Assembly: GCF_017347085.1 (NCBI RefSeq)
Contig: NZ_JADPSA010000039.1
Coordinates: 1-52,231, forward strand
DNA: 52,231 bases
Source of the DNA: Nesterenkonia sp. E16_10
Lineage (GTDB): Bacteria; Actinomycetota; Actinomycetes; Actinomycetales; Micrococcaceae
Direction: 5' to 3'
Shown here: positions 7,495 to 15,929 of the stretch, in pieces
Layout of the letters: each line of letters opens with the position of its first letter
Numbering within the stretch: position 1 is the first letter of the stretch
The notes under the pieces: generated by a model
The model's input: the letters and a program-made list of their open reading frames with translations, nothing else
Told to the model about the DNA's origin: nothing
Database searches by the model: none
Program-made: the position numbers and the translations under genes

Positions 7495-7712
7495 TCAACT
7501 ATGAGGATCACAGGTCAGGCACGACGTCCATCACCGCCTCGAGATTCGCCGGCACTGAACCACTCAGGCACCACACGGACAGGAGCTCCCTGTGACACCT
7601 TCCTCCCTGCACCTCGACCTCATCCCCCTCCTGAGCAGGCCGCCGATGAGTCCGGCGTTCGAGTGCTGCCAAAGACGCTCCCCCCGTTCCCCCGCGCCCT
7701 TGGTCCCGAGCC
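7124..7712. other. Long interval with no supported gene
   Basis: Apart from the doubtful minus-strand frame, I see no gene, RNA or repeat between the rhodopsin terminator and the carboxylate-amine ligase. No carotenoid or retinal enzyme can be read here on either strand. The part from about 7500 to 7712 presumably carries the promoter of the ligase gene. Confidence 0.5.
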
Positions 7713-8873
7713 GTGCCTGAGGGTTTCGCCCGTCGCTCCCCCGCGGTGTCCATGGGGATCGAGGAAGAGTTCTTGCTCATCGATCGGGAGCTGATGCTGC
7801 CCGCCACCCCGACCGTGCACCAGTCCAACGCGTTGCAGGGCATCAGGCCCGGCCGGGGCGTGACCTCCCAGGAGTGGCTCTCCTGTCAGGTCGAGCACGC
7901 CTCTGCGGTGCTGCGGGACGCCCCAGCTGCCACCACGGCTCTGCTGAGGTTCAGACAGAACCTCGCATCCGTGGCGGAAGGGTTCGGACTGATCGCCGCG
8001 CCCATCGGAACCGCCCCCACCATTGCGGAATTCGGCGCCGCGGTCAGCAATGACCCCCGGTACCTCCAGATGACGGAGCTGGCACCAGGGATTGCTGCGG
8101 ATCAATACATCAATGGGATGCACGTCCACGTCAGCGTCCCAGACCCCGAGACCGGGATCCGAGCACTGAACGGGATTCGCCGGTGGCTTCCGCTGCTGAC
8201 CGCACTGGGCGCCAACTCGCCCTTCTGGCGGGGCCTCGACTCCGGCTTCGCCAGCTGGCGATCCATCCATTACCGGCGCTGGATGGTCAACGGAGTGCCA
8301 CCGGCCTTCCGAGATTTCACCGACTACCAGAACCGGATCGATGCTCTGGTGAGCTCCGATGTGGTGGCCGACCGCGGTGGCATCAGTTGGCTGGCCCGGC
8401 TCTCGCAGCTTCATCCGACGATCGAGATTCGAGCCTGCGACGTGCAGCTGCAGACGCTCGATGCCGTGGTGCTTGCGACGTTGATCCGAGCGCTGGTCTG
8501 CGCCGCGATCGACCAGCCTTCTCGGGTTCAACCTGAACCTGAGCTCCTGGACGTCGCTCACTGGCAGGCCGCGAAGTTCGGTCTCACCACTCGGCTGCTC
8601 GACCCGTTCACCGGCGCTCCGGTCCCCGCCGAGGTGGTGGTGTGGCAGGCGTTCAATCAGGCGTGGCCCTACCTGGTCGAATTCGGCGACGAAGAACTGG
8701 TCCGCTCCGGGCTGGAGCTTTTCCTGACCCAGGGCACTGGAGCCACTCGGCAGCGCAAGATGGCGCAGCTCGCAGGTCTCACCGGCGTCATCCATCACTC
8801 AGGAGGTGCGATCGCCGATCTCGAACGCCCGCCCCTGGCGGGCAGTCATCGACCGGACCACATGCGGCACTGA
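7713..8873 (+). CDS. Carboxylate-amine ligase of the YbdK/GCS2 (glutamate-cysteine ligase type 2) family
   Basis: This protein of up to 386 residues carries the family hallmark GIEEEFLLID at residues 15-24, then NGMHVHVSV and the conserved core through TIEIRACDVQ, where Glu and Arg help bind substrate and metal. The family joins a carboxylate such as glutamate to an amine using ATP; E. coli YbdK has weak glutamate-cysteine ligase activity, while the substrate in mycothiol-using actinobacteria is unclear. The GTG at 7713 and the ATG at 7752, two residues before GIEEEF, are both possible starts, neither with a good ribosome-binding site. It stands alone. Confidence 0.85.
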   Translation: MPEGFARRSPAVSMGIEEEFLLIDRELMLPATPTVHQSNALQGIRPGRGVTSQEWLSCQVEHASAVLRDAPAATTALLRFRQNLASVAEGFGLIAAPIGTAPTIAEFGAAVSNDPRYLQMTELAPGIAADQYINGMHVHVSVPDPETGIRALNGIRRWLPLLTALGANSPFWRGLDSGFASWRSIHYRRWMVNGVPPAFRDFTDYQNRIDALVSSDVVADRGGISWLARLSQLHPTIEIRACDVQLQTLDAVVLATLIRALVCAAIDQPSRVQPEPELLDVAHWQAAKFGLTTRLLDPFTGAPVPAEVVVWQAFNQAWPYLVEFGDEELVRSGLELFLTQGTGATRQRKMAQLAGLTGVIHHSGGAIADLERPPLAGSHRPDHMRH

Positions 8874-8915
8874 ATCAGCTAGATGTTGCGCACCCAGCGC
8901 GACAGCGATGGTAAA

Positions 8916-9377
8916 TCAGCCGCCCTCGGAGCCCTCTCCCAGCTCGCGTTCCGGATGGGGGCCGAACTGGAAGTGTCGGCCGCTGACTTCCGTAGGAGTG
9001 ATGCTCACGTAGTGATCCTTCACGGTGGGCACCCACGGCCGCAGACCCAACGCCTCTGCCTGTTCGATGTTCGCCGAATTCTGAAGCCAATGCGCTTCTC
9101 CGCGGACCGTCACGGACCAAGCCTCGTCCGAGAAGATCTGATCCGCTTCGAACAGCACCTTTTCATTGATCGCCAGCTCGGCCAGCTTGGTCCCCGGCGC
9201 GGTCCGGAAGATCAGGGTGCGGTCGGGGGCCACCGCATAGTTGATCGGGAAGATGTCTGGCCTCCACCCCACCACCAGGACAAGCCTCCCGTGACCGGCG
9301 GTCTTCAGAAGACTCCAGATCTGGTCAGCATCGAGGGTGAGCACAGGCTCGTTCTCCGCATGTTCAAACAGCATCAT
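8916..9377 (-). CDS. Pyridoxamine 5'-phosphate oxidase-like FMN/F420-binding protein
   Basis: This 153-residue split-barrel protein resembles the Pyridox_ox_2 group. HGRLVLVVGWRPDIFPINYA near residues 29-48 is the first flavin-binding strand pair, LIFRTAPGTKL follows, and WSVTVRGEAHWL is the dimer-face strand. Such proteins bind FMN or F420 and act in redox or detoxification reactions, with substrate unknown. It starts at tandem ATGs (9377/9374) behind an AGAGAG ribosome-binding site, and follows the universal stress gene by 105 bases on the same strand, so it may share its stress promoter. Similar flavoproteins accompany stress proteins in the mycobacterial DosR regulon. Confidence 0.8.
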   Translation of the reverse strand: MMLFEHAENEPVLTLDADQIWSLLKTAGHGRLVLVVGWRPDIFPINYAVAPDRTLIFRTAPGTKLAELAINEKVLFEADQIFSDEAWSVTVRGEAHWLQNSANIEQAEALGLRPWVPTVKDHYVSITPTEVSGRHFQFGPHPERELGEGSEGG

Positions 9378-9482
9378 CCGATCTCTCTTTCTACAGCCTT
9401 CACATCTCCAGGGGCGCGCAGCGGGCGGCTCTTGACCTCGAGCCCGCCGTCGAGCAGAGCTCCATCTTGTGGACCGAGGCGC

Positions 9483-10571
9483 TCATGCACCGGCCTGGGT
9501 GGCCCCGACTCGTGGCTTCCTGCGTGAGCCTTCGACCTTTGAGGTCGGAACGACCAGGACGGGACAGGCCGCACGGTTCAGGACTGCCTGGCTCACCGAG
9601 CCCAGCAGCAGGCCCGCAAATCCGCCATGACCTCGGGTGCCGATCACCACGAGCTCGGCGGTCCTGGACGCCTCGGAGAGCACCCCTGCTGGTGAGCCAT
9701 CGAAGAACTGCCACCGCACGCTCAGCGCCGGGAACTTCTCCGCCACGTCGAGCACCAGCTTCTGGAGGTTCTCGATATAGGGCCGACGCAGATTCGGGAG
9801 CTCGAGATTATGTTCGACGGTGTTGGGGTACCAATGACCCTTGGCATTCAGCGGAGCCGCCGACACCAGGGTCAGGGGCCGCTCCAACAGCTGCGCGGTC
9901 TGCGCCGCCAGGTCCACCACCTGGCCCGAGGAGCTGTCCACGCCGACGACGACCTCGGAGTCGAAGTTGAGCTCCTGCGCCACGTTGGCGAACTCTCGAC
10001 GGGAATGCTCTCGCGGGGCGGACTCCTCCACCTGAGTCACGGGCTCGGCCGCCACCCCATCTCCGAGCGGGTGCTCCTGCGATGGGGCAAGCAGCTCCTC
10101 GGTGGACTCGCTCTCCCATTGGGCCGGGATGACCAGGGTCGGGCAGCTCCCGTGCGCGGACAGCTTGGCAGACACGCTGCCCAGAACACGACCTGCGAAT
10201 CTGTTCCGCCCACGCTTGCCCACGACCGCCAGCTCGGCGAAGCGACTCTCATCGACCAATGTCGCACCCGGGTCGCCTTCGACCGCGTGGGTGCTGACCT
10301 CAACCCCCGACTGTTCCGCCTGTGAGGCATAACCGTCGAGCATCTTCTGGGTCTCTTTGAGCGCCGTCTCGACGAACTCACCCATCATCGGGACGGCGTA
10401 GGCGTCACTCATCACCGGGCGGGCGAAGGTGCCCACCAACCTCAGCGACAGCCCACGGCGCTGCGCCATCCGCAGCCCTGCTCGAAAAGCTCGCTCGCTG
10501 TCTTCCGAACCATCGATCCCGACCAGAACAGCCGGCGTGCGGGTCTCACTTGCTTCGCGTGAAGGAGTCAT
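9483..10571 (-). CDS. Tandem-domain universal stress protein (UspA family)
   Basis: This 362-residue protein has two UspA domains. Domain 1 starts at AVLVGIDGS and ends with GKRGRNRFAGRVLGSVS; domain 2 starts at VVVGVDSS and ends with GTRGHGGFAGLLLGSVS. Both carry the G-x-x-G-x-x-x-x-G-S/V ATP-binding signature, so ATP binding is likely. The linker (about 175-225) is acidic and rich in Glu and Pro. I start at ATG 10571, since upstream in-frame sequence to 10757 looks non-coding. A DevR-like box lies 37 bases upstream, and double-domain USPs are classic DosR regulon members. Confidence 0.88.
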   Translation of the reverse strand: MTPSREASETRTPAVLVGIDGSEDSERAFRAGLRMAQRRGLSLRLVGTFARPVMSDAYAVPMMGEFVETALKETQKMLDGYASQAEQSGVEVSTHAVEGDPGATLVDESRFAELAVVGKRGRNRFAGRVLGSVSAKLSAHGSCPTLVIPAQWESESTEELLAPSQEHPLGDGVAAEPVTQVEESAPREHSRREFANVAQELNFDSEVVVGVDSSSGQVVDLAAQTAQLLERPLTLVSAAPLNAKGHWYPNTVEHNLELPNLRRPYIENLQKLVLDVAEKFPALSVRWQFFDGSPAGVLSEASRTAELVVIGTRGHGGFAGLLLGSVSQAVLNRAACPVLVVPTSKVEGSRRKPRVGATQAGA

Positions 10572-10607
10572 AAGCGGACCGTATGCGTTTGCGCACCAGT
10601 CGAAGTA

Positions 10608-10621
10608 GAGTCTAAGGACCC
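10608..10621 (-). promoter_or_regulatory. Candidate DevR/DosR box upstream of the USP gene
   Basis: GAGTCTAAGGACCC matches the mycobacterial core GGGACTWWAGTCCC at about 10 of 14 positions in the plus orientation and lies 37 bases before the USP start. It is the weakest of the three boxes reported here. Two DevR-like regulators are encoded immediately next door. Confidence 0.45.
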
Positions 10622-10811
10622 TAGTGAAGTCTTCTCGATCAATACAGCGCGTGATTTCGAAGACTCTCCGGAGGGTCCGCCAGACATAATGGGACCACGA
10701 TCGAGATGGCAGCCCCGGCTGGAATCTCGAACCAGCACCTGAACCCCCAGGGAGCAATCCCGTGAACTACCCGCATCACAATTCCAAAATTCTGAATTCT
10801 TCCTTAAATAC

Positions 10812-10837
10812 CCAAAATACACCGTATGGCTATTTGG
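10812..10837. promoter_or_regulatory. AT-rich inverted repeat before the first sensor kinase
   Basis: CCAAAATA (10812-10819) and TATTTGG (10831-10837) form an inverted repeat with one unpaired base, in an AT-rich patch (about 10780-10850) that contrasts with its surroundings. A perfect TATAAT hexamer follows at 10838-10843, but no good -35 is visible. This is probably part of the kinase promoter, and the repeat may be an operator. The rest of 10622-10811 shows nothing I recognise. Confidence 0.4.
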
Positions 10838-10856
10838 TATAATGAAGGGTTTAACT

Positions 10857-12551
10857 GTGTCCGCTCCACGTTCAAATTCAGCACCCAGGCCGGAAGCTGA
10901 CCGCCGAAACTCGCATCCGCAGGTGGACGCGCAAGATCACCGGATGGCAGAAGCGCAGCCCGGCCTGCGCAGCCTCTGGGAGGCAAGCCTCCTGGTCACC
11001 GGCGAACTGGACCTCTCGAACGTGCTGCGTCAGATCGCCGAATCCGCACTCACCCTGGTGGATGCACAGTACGGCGCACTGGGAGTCATCGATCCCGAAG
11101 GTCAGCTGGAGCAGTTCATCCACGTGGGGATGCCGGACGAGCTGGTGGCGCAGATCGGTCATCTTCCCGAGGGCCACGGGGTCCTTGGCGCCGTCATCGA
11201 CACCTCATGCCCGATCAGACTCACGGACCTCAACAAAGACCCTCGAGCAGTCGGCTTTCCCAAGCATCACCCGCCGATGGACACCTTCCTGGGCGTGCCC
11301 ATCGAGATCCGCGGTGAGACCTTCGGAAATCTCTACCTCACGAACCGATCAGGAGGCCCCTTCACCCAAGAGGACGAGGAACTGGTCAAGGAGCTCGCGA
11401 CGGCCGCGGCGACGGCGATCAACAATGCACGGCTCTATGGCGAGGCGCGACGTGCTCAGCAGCTCAGCGCCGCACTGGGTGAGGTCAGCTCCGCACTGCT
11501 GGCATCACCCGATACCGACGCCTTCGGCGTGCTTGCCCAGAGCGTTGCGTCCCTGACCGGGGCACAACTGGTCAGCGTCGTGGTCTCCGAGGCCGTGGGC
11601 AGCAAACTCCATGTCGAGACGGCTCGAGGAGAGGGCGCCTCCACGATCGAAGGCACCACCATGCCGTGGACCGACTCCGTCGTCTCCCGCGCGATGAAGG
11701 GACAGCCCGGCATCACGCCGATGGACGGGAAGGCGCCGGCTCCCTTCATCGGTGATGTCCCAAGCGCCTCCATCATGGCAGTGCCTCTGGTCATCTCCGG
11801 AGACCGGGTCGGCGCCCTGTGCGCCACCCGTTCCGCAGGGGAATCCCTCTTCACCAAGGGTGACCTTGAGCTGCTCACAGAGTTCGCCACCCAGGCCGGT
11901 CTCGCTGTGGCGCTTGCCTGGTCCCAAGTGGACCGGCAGCGACTGGAGATGGTCGAAGAACGAGCCCGCATCGCCCGGGACCTTCACGACAACGTCATCC
12001 AGCGGCTCTTCGGCACCGGACTGGGGCTGCAGGCCCTGGCATCAGCGCGGCCCGCCCAGGCAGCCAGCCTCGAAACACACGTCACCCAGATCGACGCCGC
12101 GATCGCTGACATCCGCACCGCGATCTTCGCGCTCCAGACTCAGGCAGCCACGCAGAATGTCAGGCATCGTCTCCTGGAGGTGGTGTCTGAACTCTCTCCC
12201 AGGCTTTCCACGATTCCCCGTCTGATCTTCATCGGTCCCGTCGACCTGATCCTTGAAGGCGCCCTCGCCGACGACGCCGTCGCCGTGCTTCGAGAGTCAC
12301 TGACCAATGTCGCACGCCACGCCCATGCTGAGACCGTCTCGGTGGAGATCAACGCCGCAGAAACCCAGGTCTCCATCACCGTCGAGGACGACGGCCTGGG
12401 ACTCTCCTCCTCCTTGTCCCGCCGCAGCGGGACCAAGAACCTGAGCGCCAGGGCCCGCGCTCATGGCGGCGACTTCCAGCTGACCTCGCGCAGCTCCGGA
12501 GGCACGCGAGCCCACTGGTATGCCCCGGTGAATGCCCAGAGGCTCGCATGA
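10857..12551 (+). CDS. DevS/DosS-like GAF-domain sensor histidine kinase (copy 1)
   Basis: This 564-residue cytoplasmic kinase has two GAF domains (about 50-195 and 205-360), a HisKA_3 domain with phospho-acceptor H377 in ARDLHDNVIQRLF, and an HATPase domain with the N-box ESLTNVARHAH and EDDGLG. In GAF-A, FPKHHPPM places H138 where heme-binding His149 lies in M. tuberculosis DevS, so sensing of O2, NO, CO or redox state through heme is likely. The GTG at 10857 has AAGGG at 10845-10849 with 7-base spacing; the ATG at 10842 overlaps a TATAAT and has no ribosome-binding site. The stop overlaps the regulator's ATG by 4 bases. Confidence 0.92.
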   Translation: MSAPRSNSAPRPEADRRNSHPQVDAQDHRMAEAQPGLRSLWEASLLVTGELDLSNVLRQIAESALTLVDAQYGALGVIDPEGQLEQFIHVGMPDELVAQIGHLPEGHGVLGAVIDTSCPIRLTDLNKDPRAVGFPKHHPPMDTFLGVPIEIRGETFGNLYLTNRSGGPFTQEDEELVKELATAAATAINNARLYGEARRAQQLSAALGEVSSALLASPDTDAFGVLAQSVASLTGAQLVSVVVSEAVGSKLHVETARGEGASTIEGTTMPWTDSVVSRAMKGQPGITPMDGKAPAPFIGDVPSASIMAVPLVISGDRVGALCATRSAGESLFTKGDLELLTEFATQAGLAVALAWSQVDRQRLEMVEERARIARDLHDNVIQRLFGTGLGLQALASARPAQAASLETHVTQIDAAIADIRTAIFALQTQAATQNVRHRLLEVVSELSPRLSTIPRLIFIGPVDLILEGALADDAVAVLRESLTNVARHAHAETVSVEINAAETQVSITVEDDGLGLSSSLSRRSGTKNLSARARAHGGDFQLTSRSSGGTRAHWYAPVNAQRLA

Positions 12552-13198
12552 CCCGGGTCTTCCTCGTCGATGACCACGAGATCGTGCGTCGCGGCATCAC
12601 CCAGCTCATCAACGCCGAACCAGGTCTGGAAGTGGTCGGCGAATCCGCCACCGCACGCGGAGCCCTCGCACGGATCACCGCCACACTGCCCGACGTCGCG
12701 GTGCTGGATGTCCATCTGCCCGACGGCAACGGGATAGAGCTCTGCCGGCAGATCCGCTCGGCGCACCCGGAGATCCCCTGCCTGATCCTCACCGCATACG
12801 ACGACGACGCGGCCAGCATCGCCGCCGTGGTCGCCGGCGCCTCGGGCTACGTGCTGAAGAATGTGCAGGGCAGACACCTGGTCGAGTCCATCCTCCAGGT
12901 CTCCCAAGGCAAGACCCTGGTCACCCGCGAACTGTCCAACCGGGTGCGTTCCTCCCTGACCAAGCAGACCCAGGCGGCATCGCAGGAACACTCGAGTCGG
13001 GACCCGCAGGTGAAGCTGACCCTGCGTGAGACCCAGGTCCTGGCACTGATCACGGAAGGTCTCACCAACCGTCAGATCGGGCAGCGGCTGAACCTGAAGG
13101 AGAAGACCGTCAAGAACTACGTCTCTGGACTGCTGGCGAAGCTGGGCATGACATGCCGCACCCAGGTTGCTGTCTACGGCGCAAGGCTGAGCACCTAG
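12548..13198 (+). CDS. DevR/DosR-like response regulator, NarL/FixJ family (copy 1)
   Basis: This 216-residue regulator has a receiver domain with acidic pocket D8/D9, phospho-acceptor D54, switch T82 and K104 at the same numbers as DevR. Its LuxR-type C-terminal domain has the recognition helix KEKTVKNYVS (residues 184-193); K186, K189 and N190 correspond to the DNA-contacting K179, K182 and N183 of DevR. It should therefore bind DevR-type boxes, three of which lie nearby. It overlaps its kinase by ATGA. The partner kinase is almost certainly the gene before it, though cross-talk with the second pair is likely. Confidence 0.93.
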   Translation: MTRVFLVDDHEIVRRGITQLINAEPGLEVVGESATARGALARITATLPDVAVLDVHLPDGNGIELCRQIRSAHPEIPCLILTAYDDDAASIAAVVAGASGYVLKNVQGRHLVESILQVSQGKTLVTRELSNRVRSSLTKQTQAASQEHSSRDPQVKLTLRETQVLALITEGLTNRQIGQRLNLKEKTVKNYVSGLLAKLGMTCRTQVAVYGARLST

Positions 13199-13210
13199 GA
13201 CCCCAGTCGG
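13197..13210 (+). promoter_or_regulatory. Very weak DevR-box-like site before kinase copy 2
   Basis: AGGACCCCAGTCGG keeps the GGAC...AGTC core of the box but matches only about 8 of 14 positions of the mycobacterial consensus. It begins inside the stop codon of the first regulator. It could indicate autoregulation of the second pair but may be chance. Confidence 0.2.
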
Positions 13211-13287
13211 CCCCAGACGCTTCCCTTCAGCAGCGGTTCAGTGCTGTAGTCGAGGGGCACCGTCCCGCAAAGTCATGGATCGAAAAA

Positions 13288-13302
13288 TCGCCCTCAGGGC
13301 GA
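13288..13302 (+). terminator. Short hairpin between the two kinase-regulator pairs
   Basis: TCGCCC and GGGCGA pair around a TCA loop, preceded by GAAAAA. With only 6 base pairs and no uridine tract it is a weak terminator candidate for the first pair, or part of the second kinase's leader. Confidence 0.3.
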
Positions 13303-13347
13303 CCTCGCACCGGATACGCCCTGATGGCAGTAACGAGGCCGTCTCCC

Positions 13348-15048
13348 ATGTTCGATCACCCTCCCGTTCCAGAGTTCCCTGATCGGCCGGTCGACGAGGC
13401 GAGCACGACGAACCACGCTGACGCGGCCCGAAGTGACCGCTTCCTGACGGACCATCACGGCCTGTTGGGCCTGCTCGAGGCGAGCCAGCTCGTGACAGAG
13501 GACCTGGACCTCGACCAGGTTCTCCACCATCTCGCAGAGTCGGCGCGAACCCTCGTGGACGCCCGGTTCGCTGCCCTCGGCGTGGTCGACGACGATGGGA
13601 CATTAGAGCGGTTCTTCCACGTGGGCATGTCCCCAGAGCTCGTCGAACGCATTGGCGCCCCGCCACGCGGACTGGGTGTTCTCGGCGCCGTCCTGACCGG
13701 GAGCGAGCCCATCAGGATCGGGAACCTGTCTGAGGACCCTCGCTCCGTGGGCCCGCCGCTGGGACACCCTGAGATGCAGGCGTTCCTCGGTGTGCCCATC
13801 ATGATCCGCGGCGGCACCTATGGCGCCCTCTATCTCACCAATTCTACTGAGAAGTCATTCACCGCCGACGATGAGGCTCTGGTCCAGGCGCTGGCGGCGA
13901 CGGCTGCCACAGCGATCAACAATGCACGGCTGTACGAACGAGCATGCCGGGCGCAGGAGCTCAGTGCCGCGCTGGGCGAGGTCGCGGCGAAGCTGTTGAA
14001 CGCGGATGGCGACGAGGCGTTCGGGGTCCTCGCCGAGAGCGTGGTCTCGCTCACCGGTGCGCAGCTGGTCAGCGTCGTGGTCTCCGAAGCTGTGGGCCAG
14101 GCGCTCTACGTCGATACCGCGCGGGGAGTGCGCGCGGCTCGGCTTGAGGGCGCCTCGGTTCCGTGGATGGACTGTGTCCTCTCACGCGCGATGAATGGAG
14201 AGCCAGGAATCACTCCCCTGGAGGCAGACGAACCGGTTCCGTTTGCCGAGGATATCCCCAGTGCGTCGATGATCGCGGTGCCCCTCGTCGTCGCCGGGGA
14301 CCGGGTGGCCGCCCTGTGCGCCACCCGCTCCGCGAGCGAACCGCGCTTCAGCACAGATGATCTCGAGCTGCTCACAGAGTTCGCCACCCAGGCCGGTCTC
14401 GCCGTCGCCCTGGCCTGGGCGCGGGTGGACCGACAGCACCTGGAGATGGTCGAAGAGCGCGCCCGCATCGCGCGAGACCTTCACGACAATGTGATCCAGA
14501 GGCTCTTCGGGGCCGGGATGGGGCTGCAGGCGCTGGCATCAGCACATCCGCAGCAGGCAGCCCGACTGGAACCCCACGTGGCACAGATCGACGCGGCGAT
14601 CGCCGATATCCGCACCGCGATCTTCGCGCTGCAGACTCAAGCGCCGGAGAAGAACGTCAGACACCGGCTCCTCGAGGTCGTCTCCGAACTGGCACCCACG
14701 CTTTCCACGGTTCCGCGTCTGACGTTCACCGGACCCGTGGACCTGATCCTGGAGGATTCCCTCGCCGATGACGCCGTCGCTGTCCTTCGTGAGTCACTGA
14801 GCAATGTCGCGCGCCATGCCCACGCCGAGGCCGTCTGGATCGAGGTCAGCGCCACAGAGAGCCAGATCACGATCACCATCGACGACGACGGGGCAGGAAT
14901 CTCCCCGGACGCGGTGCTCAACAGCGGCACCAGGAACCTCAGGGCCAGGGCGCAGGCCCACGGAGGGGATTACGAACTCTCTCCCCGCAGCTCCGGAGGA
15001 ACCCGGAGCCGCTGGCACGCCCCGGTCAACTCTCCGAGGCTCACATGA
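13348..15048 (+). CDS. DevS/DosS-like GAF-domain sensor histidine kinase (copy 2)
   Basis: This 566-residue paralogue of the preceding kinase aligns nearly without gaps from GAF-A to the C-terminus. H140 in the sequence LGHPEM occupies the DevS heme-ligand position, and H379 in ARDLHDNVIQRLF is the phospho-acceptor. Around the heme site it differs: copy 1 has FPKHHPPM and copy 2 has PPLGHPEM, so ligand or redox properties may differ. I start at ATG 13348, behind ACGAGG with about 7-base spacing, which gives a length equal to copy 1; an ATG at 13324 is possible. The stop overlaps the next regulator by ATGA. Confidence 0.9.
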   Translation: MFDHPPVPEFPDRPVDEASTTNHADAARSDRFLTDHHGLLGLLEASQLVTEDLDLDQVLHHLAESARTLVDARFAALGVVDDDGTLERFFHVGMSPELVERIGAPPRGLGVLGAVLTGSEPIRIGNLSEDPRSVGPPLGHPEMQAFLGVPIMIRGGTYGALYLTNSTEKSFTADDEALVQALAATAATAINNARLYERACRAQELSAALGEVAAKLLNADGDEAFGVLAESVVSLTGAQLVSVVVSEAVGQALYVDTARGVRAARLEGASVPWMDCVLSRAMNGEPGITPLEADEPVPFAEDIPSASMIAVPLVVAGDRVAALCATRSASEPRFSTDDLELLTEFATQAGLAVALAWARVDRQHLEMVEERARIARDLHDNVIQRLFGAGMGLQALASAHPQQAARLEPHVAQIDAAIADIRTAIFALQTQAPEKNVRHRLLEVVSELAPTLSTVPRLTFTGPVDLILEDSLADDAVAVLRESLSNVARHAHAEAVWIEVSATESQITITIDDDGAGISPDAVLNSGTRNLRARAQAHGGDYELSPRSSGGTRSRWHAPVNSPRLT

Positions 15049-15719
15049 CCCGATCAACGCGTGTCTTCCTCGTCGATGACCATGAGATCGTTCGCAACGG
15101 CATCGCCGGGCTCATCGACGCCGAACCAGGCCTGGAGGTCGTGGGGGAATCCGCCACCGCACGCGGAACGCTCGCCCGAGTCAAAGCCACCCTGCCCGAC
15201 GTCGCCGTGCTGGATGTCCATCTGCCCGACGGCAACGGCATAGAGCTGTGCCGCCGGATCCGCTCGGCCCACCCGGAGATCCACTGCCTGATCCTCACCG
15301 CCTACGACGACGACGCCGCCAGCATCGCTGCCGTGGTCGCCGGCGCCTCGGGCTACGTGCTCAAGAACATCCAAGGCCGGCATCTGATCGAGTCGATCCT
15401 TCGAGTCTCTCAGGGCGAGAACCTGGTGACCCGCGACCTGGCCCAGCGGGTGCATTCCTCCCTCACCAAGCAGGCGCAGGCGGCGGCTCGGGAGAAGTCC
15501 ACGCGCGCCCCGTTGGTTGACCTGACCCTGCGGGAGAACCAGGTTCTGGGGCTCATCACAGAGGGACTCACCAACCGGCAGATCGGACACCGCCTGGGCC
15601 TGAAGGAGAAGACCGTGAAGAACTACGTCTCAGGGCTGCTGGCGAAGCTCGGGATGGACCGCCGCACCCAGGTCGCCGTCTACGGCGCCACGATGGGCGT
15701 CGGAGACTCCGCAGGTTAG
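15045..15719 (+). CDS. DevR/DosR-like response regulator, NarL/FixJ family (copy 2)
   Basis: This 224-residue paralogue of the first regulator has three extra N-terminal residues, so the phospho-acceptor is D57 and the switch residues are T85 and K107. Its recognition helix KEKTVKNYVS is identical to copy 1, so both regulators should read the same DNA boxes. The linker between receiver and HTH is the most diverged part. Shared targets with two sensors of possibly different ligand properties would give one regulon two inputs, a layout comparable to DosS and DosT feeding DosR in M. tuberculosis. Confidence 0.93.
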   Translation: MTRSTRVFLVDDHEIVRNGIAGLIDAEPGLEVVGESATARGTLARVKATLPDVAVLDVHLPDGNGIELCRRIRSAHPEIHCLILTAYDDDAASIAAVVAGASGYVLKNIQGRHLIESILRVSQGENLVTRDLAQRVHSSLTKQAQAAAREKSTRAPLVDLTLRENQVLGLITEGLTNRQIGHRLGLKEKTVKNYVSGLLAKLGMDRRTQVAVYGATMGVGDSAG

Positions 15720-15757
15720 ACCCCCACCCTCGGGCTCTTCCCCGCCCCACGGCTGGT

Positions 15758-15771
15758 GAGACTAAAGGCCC
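15758..15771 (+). promoter_or_regulatory. Candidate DevR/DosR box upstream of the bactofilin-like gene
   Basis: GAGACTAAAGGCCC matches GGGACTWWAGTCCC at 12 of 14 positions. It lies 39 bases after the second regulator's stop and 158 bases before the chosen start of the membrane protein. A regulator binding here could control that gene. Confidence 0.6.
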
Positions 15772-15929
15772 TACACAGGCTTTGCTCTCCACCACAGAAT
15801 GAGGTCGGAGAAGGTCGACGAGGATGCTCCGTTCCGTGGCCTTCCCGCAGCACCGTGGTGTCTCAAGCGCACGGGCCTCTCAAGGTCCGCGCAATGACTC
15901 ACCCCAATGGCCTGAGAGAGGCACCAACC

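Noticed and set aside
10842-10856. The ATG at 10842 as start of the first sensor kinase
   Set aside because: It lies within a TATAAT hexamer and lacks a ribosome-binding site, whereas GTG 10857 has AAGGG at a good distance.
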